Shown piece after piece: positions 35,387 through 49,108 of a DNA stretch of 64,000 bases. The notes beneath the pieces are model-generated. The model saw only the letters and a program-made list of their open reading frames with translations, had not been told where the DNA came from and did no database searches. Source of the DNA: Pseudeuparius sepicola (lineage: Eukaryota; Arthropoda; Insecta; Coleoptera; Anthribidae); NCBI GenBank assembly GCA_963920635.1, contig OY987303.1, positions 20,066,175 to 20,130,174 of the forward strand. Reading direction: 5' to 3'. Made by a program: the position numbers and the translations under genes. Positions within the stretch are counted from its first letter, which is position 1; each line of letters opens with the position of its first letter.

Positions 35387-36267
35387 GCACAACATTTTTA
35401 ACCCTAAGTCTTATAAAACAGGGAAACCATTATTAATTTTTAAGGTACCAAGGTTATATTCATAGATTCTCTAATAAAATGGCATACTTGGCATCACTGT
35501 TAGGTACCATTAAAATGTGGAAAGAATAGGCCTCACTTTGGAAAGTATATCTAATGTTGGGTCCCCTGCTTACTTAAAGAGTCCCTGGTTACAAAGTATA
35601 TAACCTACAACTTTAGCCCGAATCAAATTTTCACAAGGTTTGGTTGTAAACATTGGTCAACTAATAGGAACTAGGAATCCGCATGTAAACATATTGGTCA
35701 ACTATAAGAATTAGGGCTGTCAAGATCGATATGAACAGTCTTTATTACTTTATCTGCATGATTCCGAAAGATAAAAGGGTCATTGCTCCTGTGACCATTT
35801 TCAAAATGGAATTTTTTGTTTTCCGAATACAAAAAATACACTTGATCTTTACGATTCGATAGAAAAGAAACACTACTCTTTGTTTCGTGCCTGTCTAAGG
35901 CCTAAGCGTCTGTCTCATAAATCTTGATTACCAAGTTCTTGCTCAGTATAGTCAAAGATCATGATATTCGATTATAATCTTTGGTATAGCTCAGTAATCG
36001 AATTTTGATAAAAAAAATGAAAGTTTAATCTGATACATAAATTGTCTCCTTGGAAATTATTGAGGAGCCATAAAATTAATTTATTTGTTGGCAAAGTGCA
36101 AAGTATCATTTTCGTTTGAGACTTCGAATCATATTTTTGAAAAAAGTAACTATTAAAAGTTGTTAAATTCTAACACAATAATAATAATTGGCCTAATTTT
36201 TTTTTGCATTTTTGTTTATTTTTGATATGTAAAATGAAGGAGATCCGATTCCTTTATTACCTGGAAC
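35387..36267. other. AT-rich part of block Q, no gene seen
   Basis: No supported gene; present again at 44497-45377 and 47575-48455. Confidence 0.45.
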
Positions 36268-36920
36268 CTCAGAGAAATAACCAAGGATAGAGGGAGTAAG
36301 GACAAAAAGTAAACAAAGCCAACATCTTTTTGAGTGATGCCACGTACTCCATTGTTTACAGCATTTCATTTCAAAATAGAAGGGTTTAATAATGGGATTC
36401 AATGAAGGCTCACCTCCCATAACGCTAAATTAACAAATGTAGTTATTAATTTCTTGTATGTAACAGTTTTAAACTAAAACTAAATTGCGCTGTAATTATA
36501 GTATCTAATTATCACTTTAATAAAATCGTCACAGGTACCTCAAACCGCCCGACATGGCAACGCTGCTGTTGATGCCCCGCCTCCCGCTGGCGCCGCGTCC
36601 GTTAACTCAGCGGTATTTGTTTTGTGAATGCCCAGCATGTCAAGTTTTCCGATTGTTTACGTATGCATTTTTCCCGTTTTTAATTATTTTTCTGTTAATT
36701 TATAGGTTATTTATTAGTATTTAGGATATAGTGACTGATTTTGTATACAATGGGACGCAGAAAGTGTGTGGTATGTGGCTAAATTGATATTTCTCAGGAT
36801 ATAACCTATCTCAGGTAAACGTTGTACACACGGGCCTAATGTTTGTTTACTTCGGTAAATTTGCATAAGATGTTGGTTGACTACAAACGTATGTATTTTG
36901 AAGCTGTTGCTCCCTCTATC
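36268..36920. mobile_element. P-like MITE, right end truncated, unit 1 (unit 2: 45378-46030)
   Basis: The left terminus CTCAGAGAAATAACCAAGG is intact and preceded by CCTGGAAC. The right end stops after CTCCCTCTATC, inside the terminal inverted repeat, at the rearrangement junction to block T. The structure is explained by the complete copy at 48456-49126. Confidence 0.75.
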
Positions 36921-37403
36921 TTCCTCCCTCTATGATTTGGGGCACGTTTTGGCAATTTCAATGCAAACGGTTGATTTTATCGTTATGAAACAAGAGTACC
37001 TTTTTGTTGCAGAATGAAAAGATGCCTTAAAATGATGGACCTGCAACATCAAAAAGATAACCTCAAAAAAGTTAGGAGTAAAAACACGATCCAAAAACAG
37101 CGCAAGTGGAGCCCTCTGTGATACAGCAAAATTGATATTTTTAGCTTATTCTCCATCCCCAAAAACACAGCAGTGCCAAATTTCAGTTCAGCAGCTTCAT
37201 TATTTTGTTTTGCTTGAAAAATAGACAGATTGCAAGACAGATTGCACTTCTTGAATGTTGAATTGGTAGTTTAGTTGGTTTAATAATATGAAAATGTAAA
37301 ATTTTGTTCACGAGACACTTTCAACCTAACCGTGACGTAGCACAACGAAGTTCGCTTTGCACATTACAGACATATACTAGATAATATACTAGTATATAGT
37401 ATA

Positions 37404-37891
37404 CAGTGACCGGCAGAAAGTTGGACACAAATGGAAAACTTTTTTATAATTAATTTATCAGAAAATTTATTCTTGATAAAAGTTGTCGCATCATTTCAAA
37501 CTTAAAACGCACATATCAAAATTTAAATATCTCTTTTTGGATACGAGGTAGCTTCAAAAATGTTAAAATAACTCAAGAGTAAAGTATCCTTATTTTTTAA
37601 AATACGGTAAAAAGTTACTTACAAAAGTTGTTTGGAATCAAAGGTGGATGTCAGATTTAAAGTCACAGCCACCTAGTAAAAAAAAAAGAAATTTTATTTT
37701 TTTTTGTATTTTTTTCGACCACCCTGTGTATTACAAAAAAACAAAATACTGCAAGCACAACTTATCATAGGATAACACATGAATTTGCTACTAAACTTTA
37801 ATTTTGTTCGATTAACAGCTAGAAATTTAAATAATCGAAATCAGAGTTTAAAAATATTAATTTTTTGTGTCCAACTTTCTGCCGGTCCCTG
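37404..37891. mobile_element. TA-flanked MITE, CAGTGACCGGC type, unit 1
   Basis: CAGTGACCGGCAGAAAGTTG at the left and CAACTTTCTGCCGGTCCCTG at the right are inverted repeats of about 30 bp, both flanked by TA. 488 bp, no transposase. The interior motif CAAGAGTAAAGTATCCTT resembles one in the fold-back at 26385. Small frames in and beyond it (37779, 37963, 38018) overlap each other on both strands. Confidence 0.8.
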
Positions 37892-40800
37892 TATACCGTT
37901 TATATTTATGATAATTTTTTGCAAATTAATATTATCCTCACCTACATTAATTATTTCTCTTATTAAAGTTTTACAGAAATTACAATTACAGATACATAGT
38001 TATTTTTGTAAGATTTCTTGCAAAATTCCAAGAGTTTTGAAGAACGATTTCTTGTCTTGTCTTGCAAAGCACTGTTAAAACTTTCCTTATACATATTATA
38101 TAAGACTACGTTAGACGTTATCTTTGGCCACCCTTTGTTGCTGCTATTAGGTTTCCATTTTGCGAACATGCCTTATAATAATTATTTACATTGCAAGATG
38201 CGAAAGTGCGCTTTTTTGGCCGAAGGGGTTGTTTAAGGACCGACGCAACGCCCACGTTTTTTCTTGCATGTACATACATTCATATCTTCAAAAAGCCAAA
38301 GTGACTGGGGCATCCGAGTAGACAAACAACGTGGCGTCCAAAGCAGGCGCAATTTTTTCACCTTTTTAACACCGGTTTAAATTTGAAAAGAGGTCTAATA
38401 TTTTTGCAAAATCGTCACAGACTTACCATACTTACTACTTAAATTGCATATTCTGCACTTGTAGACAAAAAGTTTATAGAACAAATTGACAAAACAGGTT
38501 TGTTTCAAGACGCGACATAAACAGTTTTTTAGGATTCTGCACAGACTTTAAAACTCAAGTAAATTATCAGCTGTTCAACCTATCTATATTAGTTACGCCT
38601 GATATTTTTTCGATATTCTTTGGGGCTTAATCATTTAAAACTGAATCAACCTGTATAGGTATGTTATAATTTAATCGGGTTTACAAAAATAAAAAACATA
38701 GGTAACTAACCAAGAACAGGAATTTAATATATTTTTAAAAACTCTAAAAACAAAGGCATTGTATCAGTGACTATAGAAGGAATTCTATAGTCACTGATTG
38801 TATACAAAACAGCAATGCTGCAAAACATTTTTATTTTGCCGTATACAATCCTCCTAAATCATAAACGTCATCATCACCACACTATAAAAATTTACCTTGC
38901 AGATGTGTTTTATCTTGGGTAGAGATTGCCCAACGAACATGCAAAGTCAAAATTACCTAATTTTTACTACCCAACTAGTCACAAATTTATTTTTACCAAA
39001 GCAGTTTACCTCCTGAGGTAAAAAATTGGAAAGTGCGGGGAACGAATTGAAAGTCGGAAGGAATTTACAGGTTATAAAGTTATAAATAGGTAGGAAATAT
39101 AATTTTATGGGCGCTCGTCCAATTTACTACTGAAAAAGTAAAACTTAGTTAAAAATTAGGTAATTTAGTCTAAGTTTACATAAATTTGACCATAATGATG
39201 AACAGAAGTTTTCTCTTTCTATATTATTAGGTAGATATATTTTTTATAAACGGCCGATAAAATAAAAGATATGCCTAATAGAGTAACTTATTGAAGGTGT
39301 TTGGATTTTGTTATCTGAGCAAAAAATTTCCTTGGCGTGTAAAATATTTCTGTAGATATATTTTAAGTGTAATACTTCCAAAAAAACTGGCGCAGCTCAT
39401 AAATATTGTGTATTTACAAAAAAAAATTTTCAAAAATGTTTGTTAACAAAGGTCGAAAAGGACAAGGAAACATGCTAATCAAACCTTTAAAGAATTGAGT
39501 TTATTTTAAGTTGAAGAACAACCTTGTTTGTTTGATAAAATAGTGAGATTTATTTTGTTGCGCATGCGTAGTTTACAATATTGTTAGTTGACAACATTGT
39601 CAGGTAAACAGGAGATTAACAAACTTACCTACATTAAACTTTTTATATGCATTCAATATTAGTATGTAGGTATTATGTGAGAGGGCCTCTAAAAGAGAAC
39701 TGCTCATGGAGAGATTCGTCCAATTTCTTGGTACTTTGTAACCTTCCACATTATTATCATTATCTATTGTTGCTTCTAATACGTATTATTCATTGTTTGC
39801 ACCTCCACTATATCTTTGCAATGTCAATGTTATTTGGAATTACGAATAGCCTTATGTTTTAAGCTTAGGCATATTGAAAACAATGCTAAATCAAAATCTA
39901 GCAAAAAAATATCAGCTTATACCCACTTACATAACAAAACCAATTTTCAATATATTCAATTTTTAATTTTCAGTGCCCCGTTTTATTTTCATGTACTATA
40001 GACTGCAAATGATTTCTCTACTTTAAAATCTGTCATTTTTATAAGAAATGTTTGCTTTCTTTAAGCCCTTTCTTACTTTAAAATCCAAAAAATTGGCCTT
40101 TTTGTACTGTATAGTATTTATTAGGTTACTATACGCGGGTTGTTCCTAAATTACTATAAAACATTTGGGTTTTCCCGCGAATATTAAAGTGGTGTTTCAT
40201 AATATAAATTTATAGTCAAAACGCTTCCCCCTCCAAGTTGCACCTCTCTAAAATTGATGTTAAAAAATGGTTTTTATTTATTTGCTTTGCTCTGAAAAAT
40301 AGAACAGGGAAATTTGGTGAACAACTTCTACTCACTCATGGAATGACAAATTGTCACATTTCAGAACTTTTAAACCAGTCAAAATTTCGAGAAATGACCC
40401 AGAGGAAAGCAAATAAATGTTTAAAAACTTTTTTGTCTCCTGTGATTTTGAGAAAAAATAATTGTTTTTTCCCAAAAAAAAAAAATTAAATTATGTTGCT
40501 GTGCATTTCAAAGCCAATTTTTATTTATCATTTTAAGTCTAGTAGGCGAGTATCAAATTATTGACGACGTTGTTTATAGTCTTAAAAAAAACAAAAATTA
40601 TGAACATTTAACAAATAAAATAACATTTAACAGAACAACAATTCATTTTCAGAAATAAGAACTGCTGCTGCAAAACAAAAATTAGTACATATCCTAATAA
40701 CAAATGACACCTACATAAGTAACAGAACAGTAAAAATATAAATCACAATAACAATAAATGTTCAAAATTGCCTTCATCTGCTAAAAGGCCCTACTCTATT

Positions 40801-41512
40801 CTCCGTGCCATGAAATTGCGTATTCTATGAAATGTTATGGTTCTGGGGGTATTTCTAATTATTGTTCCTTATACTTTCCGAAGTCTTCCGCAATCAGAAG
40901 TTTTCTTCAAAAAATTTCCATTTTCTCGTAAACGTCGATGGTCGATGAATGATTGCAAACGTACTATGATAAGAATAAGTATTTACAAGAAAAGAAAATC
41001 GATAATGGACAAGCACTCAAAACGAATAAAAAAGTAGTAACCGTATACAAGTGTTTCATGCTACTTGGCAATCATCCATTAATTTCCATTATCGACCATT
41101 GTGATGCAGGGATCATTATTCGTGATACCCACTATATCTAACTTATTCTTGACCTAACCTATGGGGAGTGGGGACTAATATTGAAACAAAATTTACTTCT
41201 TTATGACCTCCAGAATTTCAAGAATTACCTATCTATTGATATAAAGGCATCCAGAAAGTAAAAAACAGTAGGTAATAAATTTGAACCAAAAAATTGATGA
41301 TAAATTTTCCTTGTCTTTATAGAGACTGAATTTAGGTAATAATAAACTAAATTGGGACTAAATAAGTTTCTTAACAGTTGAGTGTTCATGAAGCGTATAA
41401 ATAGGTTATAAATTAGTAGTTCTAGTGGTTTTCTTCTCTTACCCAAATTGGTAATCATAAGGCCTGTTTGTTCTGTATTGTATATTCATGTACCTACCAT
41501 ATTGTGTTGAAA

Positions 41513-41811
41513 GTACGCTTCCGCAAAATAATGCAAGACTCGGCTGCGACTCAACCAGCTCGAAACCGGCCCGTGCCGCGCTCGCGAAATCGCTCAACTA
41601 ATGTCGAGGTGCTCTGGTGTTTAATTGAGTTAACGCCGGGTTATTTGACAATAATAAAGCGAGCAGCAGCTCATCTGTTATCAATTACACCTTTCATTGC
41701 CTTCTTTATTTAAACACTTGCCCGCGTTTCGAGCAGCTAATGACCTGTGTTCCGATCGACGACTGTCGACTGTTTGTTCCTATCGATCCCCCAGTCACGG
41801 CCAACCTGTTA
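41513..41811. promoter_or_regulatory. GC-elevated island, unit 2 copy
   Basis: Apparently identical copy of 32400-32700. If the tandem duplication is real, any enhancer here has been doubled. Confidence 0.35.
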
Positions 41812-42755
41812 TAAAAGTTTAGTTGGGGAAACGGAAGTAATGGGGGGGTTCATTCATTTGAAGCGTTTAACCAAGTATAGGTAATATTTTATGTAATTTT
41901 CTTCTGTCGTGAATATGTAAATGCTGCTAATCTTCGATTAATAAAAGATTTTACATTTTATATACAATTTTGATGATGATGTACAGAATAAATGCATCTG
42001 GGTCAACATTAATACCGTGTAGGCCTCTACTTCTTGTCACTGCATTAATGCTTCGAGGCATGCTTCATATCAAATTGTTCAATTGACAAATTTCTTTGGC
42101 GGTTCATTTTCCTTACTTGGTTTACTCGCAAATGAACTTCCCAACATGCACGTGAATCGAATCGAAAGCTTGCTTTTCACTTTACTTTTTGCTTTAATCA
42201 GAACTTTTTAAGAAAAGTTTAACACAGTTTTAGTGTAAAACGAGGTTTAATACGAATTACTAGCCAAAACAAGGTTATGTGGTACTATATAGGTAGTTAG
42301 TTTAACTAACAACTGTCACTGTCGAACAAGGTCCATGGCCTACTTGTCGAGAAAAAAATATAATAATATAAAAAATATGGAGAAAAATATGAGTGGTGCC
42401 ACAGACTAACGAGTAACACAGACAAATCCTTAGCGACATATGTCAAAAGGAGGCTCGCTTTTTAGCGTAATATCTTCTGAATATCTGAATAATGTGCATT
42501 TTATTTGATGGTACATTAATCTACATAGCGAAGAGATTGTATTAGAACCAAATTTATGCTTAAAATGTCTGTCTTTCTGTAAATTGAAATGGAGGCTCGC
42601 TTAATTAATAAATTCATTACCATGGTTTTCTTCATTGTTTTTTCATTATAATAATTGCCACCCATCTCTCAGACAAGAATATGTGGTTGATTTCGGTGGC
42701 ACTTCTAATTTGGAGCAATGCGAGGGTGAGAATTATTAATATTGATGAGTATGTA

Positions 42756-43555
42756 AACAAAGATGTAAGATTGTGCGAGTGTAAATGTAAATACAAGAAA
42801 AAGTGATAATGGGCATAAGCACTCAAAGTTAGAAAACAAAAAAACTGCTAACCGCATACACGTGTTTCATGCTATTTGGCAATCATCAGTACGGTGTAAC
42901 GTCAACCAAATCAAAAAGATAGGAATAATTTGGGAAGCAACAAATGAAATCCAGGCAGGAGCCAACAGCACATTTGCAGCTTCAGTCAGCACATCCCCAA
43001 TTCGGGGCTTGTACTAACATCAATGACAACAAAGATGTAAGATTGTGAGTGTAAATGTAAATACAAGAAAAAGTGATAATGGGCATAAGCACTCAAAGTT
43101 AGAAAACAAAAAAAAAAAACTGGTAACCGCATACACGTGTTTCACGCTATTTGGCAATCATCAGTACGGTGTAACATCAACCAAATCAAAAAGATAGGAA
43201 TGATTTATATATATTTATGTATTTACATTCACATTCACAATCTTACATCTTTGTTGTCATTGTATCTTGGGCTATGAAGATTTCCACGCAGGTCGCTTTA
43301 GCAGCCTCCGTGACGATGTTAGTACAAGCCCCGAATTGGGGATGTGCTGACTGAAGCTGCAAATGTGGCTGTTGGCTCCTGCCTGGACTTCATTTGTTGC
43401 TTCCCAAATCATTCATATCTTTTTGATTTGGTTGATGTTACACCGTACTGATGATTGCCAAATAGCATGAAACACGTGTATGCGGTCACTAGTTGTTTTT
43501 TTTTGTTTTCTAACTTTAAGTGCTTATGCCCATTATCACTTTTTCTTGATGATTA
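42756..43555. repeat. LTR-like direct plus inverted repeat, unit 2 copy
   Basis: Copy of 33646-34445 at offset 9,110. Confidence 0.65.
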
Positions 43556-46513
43556 TGTAAATACATAGATTTGCTATATCAACGAAAAGCAAGAAAGACA
43601 CCTAGCATGAACTTTGACCATTTATCCACTCGGCCCTGAAGTATACAGGTAGGCAAACATAAATATATACCTATTATTTGTTTATAATGTATCATCACGC
43701 GTAGTTTCTAATTAAACCGCAACTTATAAACAACCTCATTACGTGCTAATTACCGTTGAAAGGCTGGCGTTGAAAATGAGCCACTTCCTCGACTGGCCTG
43801 CCCGCACATCCTACGTGCATATAATTTACCTTATTTTTCGAAAAATCCCTCATTAGAGAAAACCGCGAGCGCTGCAAGTAACCCGATCCCCCTGAAATCC
43901 GACACCGGCTGCACGAGATGCACGCCAGATAAGCCCGGGCTGCGCCTGCGCCGGCCGTAAAAAACCACCTGTTCGATTCCGTCGGAAAGACGACACGGCC
44001 CGACCACCGCGGAGCTGAAAATCGAAAAAAACGCCACCCGGTCAAGTCGAGTTTGCGTCAACGACGGGGAAATTAGGCGTGTCGTGACTTTGTTATAAAG
44101 AGACCAGTTAAAGCACGGAGACCGAGGCAGGTAGTTGACAGCTGTACGATTGACGGTTGTTTTTCGGATGAAATGAGGCGTGTAAAATCAAAGGCGGACA
44201 TGCCTCATAATAATTATTTACATTGCAAGATGCGAAAGTGCGCTTTTTTGGCCGAAGGGGTTGTTTAAGGACCGACGCAACGCCCACGTTTTTTCTTGCA
44301 TGTACATACATTCATATCTTCAAAAAGCCAAAGTGACTGGGGCATCCGAGTAGACAAACAACGTGGCGTCCAAAGCAGGCGCAATTTTTTCACCTTTTTA
44401 ACACCGGTTTAAATTTGAAAAGAGGTCTAATATTTTTGCAAAATCGTCACAGACTTACCATACTTACTACTTAAATTGCATATTCTGCACTTGTAGGCAC
44501 AACATTTTTAACCCTAAGTCTTATAAAACAGGGAAACCATTATTAATTTTTAAGGTACCAAGGTTATATTCATAGATTCTCTAATAAAATGGCATACTTG
44601 GCATCACTGTTAGGTACCATTAAAATGTGGAAAGAATAGGCCTCACTTTGGAAAGTATATCTAATGTTGGGTCCCCTGCTTACTTAAAGAGTCCCTGGTT
44701 ACAAAGTATATAACCTACAACTTTAGCCCGAATCAAATTTTCACAAGGTTTGGTTGTAAACATTGGTCAACTAATAGGAACTAGGAATCCGCATGTAAAC
44801 ATATTGGTCAACTATAAGAATTAGGGCTGTCAAGATCGATATGAACAGTCTTTATTACTTTATCTGCATGATTCCGAAAGATAAAAGGGTCATTGCTCCT
44901 GTGACCATTTTCAAAATGGAATTTTTTGTTTTCCGAATACAAAAAATACACTTGATCTTTACGATTCGATAGAAAAGAAACACTACTCTTTGTTTCGTGC
45001 CTGTCTAAGGCCTAAGCGTCTGTCTCATAAATCTTGATTACCAAGTTCTTGCTCAGTATAGTCAAAGATCATGATATTCGATTATAATCTTTGGTATAGC
45101 TCAGTAATCGAATTTTGATAAAAAAAATGAAAGTTTAATCTGATACATAAATTGTCTCCTTGGAAATTATTGAGGAGCCATAAAATTAATTTATTTGTTG
45201 GCAAAGTGCAAAGTATCATTTTCGTTTGAGACTTCGAATCATATTTTTGAAAAAAGTAACTATTAAAAGTTGTTAAATTCTAACACAATAATAATAATTG
45301 GCCTAATTTTTTTTTGCATTTTTGTTTATTTTTGATATGTAAAATGAAGGAGATCCGATTCCTTTATTACCTGGAACCTCAGAGAAATAACCAAGGATAG
45401 AGGGAGTAAGGACAAAAAGTAAACAAAGCCAACATCTTTTTGAGTGATGCCACGTACTCCATTGTTTACAGCATTTCATTTCAAAATAGAAGGGTTTAAT
45501 AATGGGATTCAATGAAGGCTCACCTCCCATAACGCTAAATTAACAAATGTAGTTATTAATTTCTTGTATGTAACAGTTTTAAACTAAAACTAAATTGCGC
45601 TGTAATTATAGTATCTAATTATCACTTTAATAAAATCGTCACAGGTACCTCAAACCGCCCGACATGGCAACGCTGCTGTTGATGCCCCGCCTCCCGCTGG
45701 CGCCGCGTCCGTTAACTCAGCGGTATTTGTTTTGTGAATGCCCAGCATGTCAAGTTTTCCGATTGTTTACGTATGCATTTTTCCCGTTTTTAATTATTTT
45801 TCTGTTAATTTATAGGTTATTTATTAGTATTTAGGATATAGTGACTGATTTTGTATACAATGGGACGCAGAAAGTGTGTGGTATGTGGCTAAATTGATAT
45901 TTCTCAGGATATAACCTATCTCAGGTAAACGTTGTACACACGGGCCTAATGTTTGTTTACTTCGGTAAATTTGCATAAGATGTTGGTTGACTACAAACGT
46001 ATGTATTTTGAAGCTGTTGCTCCCTCTATCTTCCTCCCTCTATGATTTGGGGCACGTTTTGGCAATTTCAATGCAAACGGTTGATTTTATCGTTATGAAA
46101 CAAGAGTACCTTTTTGTTGCAGAATGAAAAGATGCCTTAAAATGATGGACCTGCAACATCAAAAAGATAACCTCAAAAAAGTTAGGAGTAAAAACACGAT
46201 CCAAAAACAGCGCAAGTGGAGCCCTCTGTGATACAGCAAAATTGATATTTTTAGCTTATTCTCCATCCCCAAAAACACAGCAGTGCCAAATTTCAGTTCA
46301 GCAGCTTCATTATTTTGTTTTGCTTGAAAAATAGACAGATTGCAAGACAGATTGCACTTCTTGAATGTTGAATTGGTAGTTTAGTTGGTTTAATAATATG
46401 AAAATGTAAAATTTTGTTCACGAGACACTTTCAACCTAACCGTGACGTAGCACAACGAAGTTCGCTTTGCACATTACAGACATATACTAGATAATATACT
46501 AGTATATAGTATA

Positions 46514-47001
46514 CAGTGACCGGCAGAAAGTTGGACACAAATGGAAAACTTTTTTATAATTAATTTATCAGAAAATTTATTCTTGATAAAAGTTGTCGCA
46601 TCATTTCAAACTTAAAACGCACATATCAAAATTTAAATATCTCTTTTTGGATACGAGGTAGCTTCAAAAATGTTAAAATAACTCAAGAGTAAAGTATCCT
46701 TATTTTTTAAAATACGGTAAAAAGTTACTTACAAAAGTTGTTTGGAATCAAAGGTGGATGTCAGATTTAAAGTCACAGCCACCTAGTAAAAAAAAAAGAA
46801 ATTTTATTTTTTTTTGTATTTTTTTCGACCACCCTGTGTATTACAAAAAAACAAAATACTGCAAGCACAACTTATCATAGGATAACACATGAATTTGCTA
46901 CTAAACTTTAATTTTGTTCGATTAACAGCTAGAAATTTAAATAATCGAAATCAGAGTTTAAAAATATTAATTTTTTGTGTCCAACTTTCTGCCGGTCCCT
47001 G
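46514..47001. mobile_element. TA-flanked MITE, CAGTGACCGGC type, unit 2
   Basis: Copy of 37404-37891 carried by the segmental duplication. Confidence 0.8.
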
Positions 47002-47277
47002 TATACCGTTTATATTTATGATAATTTTTTGCAAATTAATATTATCCTCACCTACATTAATTATTTCTCTTATTAAAGTTTTACAGAAATTACAATTACA
47101 GATACATAGTTATTTTTGTAAGATTTCTTGCAAAATTCCAAGAGTTTTGAAGAACGATTTCTTGTCTTGTCTTGCAAAGCACTGTTAAAACTTTCCTTAT
47201 ACATATTATATAAGACTACGTTAGACGTTATCTTTGGCCACCCTTTGTTGCTGCTATTAGGTTTCCATTTTGCGAAC

Positions 47278-49108
47278 ATGCCTTATAATAATTATTTACA
47301 TTGCAAGATGCGAAAGTGCGCTTTTTTGGCCGAAGGGGTTGTTTAAGGACCGACGCAACGCCCACGTTTTTTCTTGCATGTACATACATTCATATCTTCA
47401 AAAAGCCAAAGTGACTGGGGCATCCGAGTAGACAAACAACGTGGCGTCCAAAGCAGGCGCAATTTTTTCACCTTTTTAACACCGGTTTAAATTTGAAAAG
47501 AGGTCTAATATTTTTGCAAAATCGTCACAGACTTACCATACTTACTACTTAAATTGCATATTCTGCACTTGTAGGCACAACATTTTTAACCCTAAGTCTT
47601 ATAAAACAGGGAAACCATTATTAATTTTTAAGGTACCAAGGTTATATTCATAGATTCTCTAATAAAATGGCATACTTGGCATCACTGTTAGGTACCATTA
47701 AAATGTGGAAATAATAGGCCTCACTTTGGAAAGTATATCTAATGTTGGGTCCCCTGCTTACTTAAAGAGTCCCTGGTTACAAAGTATATAACCTACAACT
47801 TTAGCCCGAATCAAATTTTCACAAGGTTTGGTTGTAAACATTGGTCAACTAATAGGAACTAGGAATCCGCATGTAAACATATTGGTCAACTATAAGAATT
47901 AGGGCTGTCAAGATCGATATGAACAGTCTTTATTACTTTATCTGCATGATTCCGAAAGATAAAAGGGTCATTGCTCCTGTGACCATTTTCAAAATGGAAT
48001 TTTTTGTTTTCCGAATACAAAAAATACACTTGATCTTTACGATTCGATAGAAAAGAAACACTACTCTTTGTTTCGTGCCTGTCTAAGGCCTAAGCGTCTG
48101 TCTCATAAATCTTGATTACCAAGTTCTTGCTCAGTATAGTCAAAGATCATGATATTCGATTATAATCTTTGGTATAGCTCAGTAATCGAATTTTGATAAA
48201 AAAAATGAAAGTTTAATCTGATACATAAATTGTCTCCTTGGAAATTATTGAGGAGCCATAAAATTAATTTATTTGTTGGCAAAGTGCAAAGTATCATTTT
48301 CGTTTGAGACTTCGAATCATATTTTTGAAAAAAGTAACTATTAAAAGTTGTTAAATTCTAACACAATAATAATAATTGGCCTAATTTTTTTTTGCATTTT
48401 TGTTTATTTTTGATATGTAAAATGAAGGAGATCCGATTCCTTTATTACCTGGAACCTCAGAGAAATAACCAAGGATAGAGGGAGTAAGGACAAAAAGTAA
48501 ACAAAGCCAACATCTTTTTGAGTGATGCCACGTACTCCATTGTTTACAGCATTTCATTTCAAAATAGAAGGGTTTAATAATGGGATTCAATGAAGGCTCA
48601 CCTCCCATAACGCTAAATTAACAAATGTAGTTATTAATTTCTTGTATGTAACAGTTTTAAACTAAAACTAAATTGCGCTGTAATTATAGTATCTAATTAT
48701 CACTTTAATAAAATCGTCACAGGTACCTCAAACCGCCCGACATGGCAACGCTGCTGTTGATGCCCCGCCTCCCGCTGGCGCCGCGTCCGTTAACTCAGCG
48801 GTATTTGTTTTGTGAATGCCCAGCATGTCAAGTTTTCCGATTGTTTACGTATGCATTTTTCCCGTTTTTAATTATTTTTCTGTTAATTTATAGGTTATTT
48901 ATTAGTATTTAGGATATAGTGACTGATTTTGTATACAATGGGACGCAGAAAGTGTGTGGTATGTGGCTAAATTGATATTTCTCAGGATATAACCTATCTC
49001 AGGTAAACGTTGTACACACGGGCCTAATGTTTGTTTACTTCGGTAAATTTGCATAAGATGTTGGTTGACTACAAACGTATGTATTTTGAAGCTGTTGCTC
49101 CCTCTATC
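47278..49108. repeat. Partial third copy (blocks S and Q), continuing into single-copy DNA
   Basis: Matches 35090-36920 at a constant offset of 12,188 and 44200-46030 at 3,078. One substitution was noted (47712 T where copies 1 and 2 have G), and it shares CCTTAT at the start with the 38168 copy rather than CCTCAT. Unlike the other two Q blocks, it runs on through an intact right end of the P-like MITE into new sequence, so it probably keeps the ancestral junction. Confidence 0.9.

Larger units (their letters stand above)
29352..38464. repeat. 9,113-bp segmental duplication, unit 1
   Basis: Every landmark from ACAAAAAGTTTATAGAAC onward recurs 9,113 bp downstream; the offset drifts to 9,114 and then 9,110 because of two indels noted by eye. 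Internal blocks: P 29352-35089, S 35090-35386, Q 35387-36920, a 13-base filler 36921-36933, T 36934-38167, and a second copy of S at 38168-38464. The unit contains a hairpin (29652), two GC-rich islands, an LTR-like fold-back, a truncated P-like MITE and a TA-type MITE. It includes no recognisable gene. Confidence 0.95.
38465..47574. repeat. 9.1-kb segmental duplication, unit 2
   Basis: Head-to-tail copy of unit 1 with blocks P 38465-44199, S 44200-44496, Q 44497-46030, filler 46031-46043, T 46044-47277, S 47278-47574. Differences noticed: one extra A in the poly-A run near 40484, and four bases missing near 42022 where unit 1 has GGCCCACCTCTAC. The near identity implies a very recent event, gene conversion, or an assembly duplication of one locus. 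Confidence 0.95.

Noticed and set aside
48381..48608. 75-codon minus-strand frame present three times (36193, 45303, 48381) as a conserved gene family
   Set aside because: The three copies are the same segmentally duplicated DNA spanning the end of the P-like MITE, so conservation is not evidence of selection.
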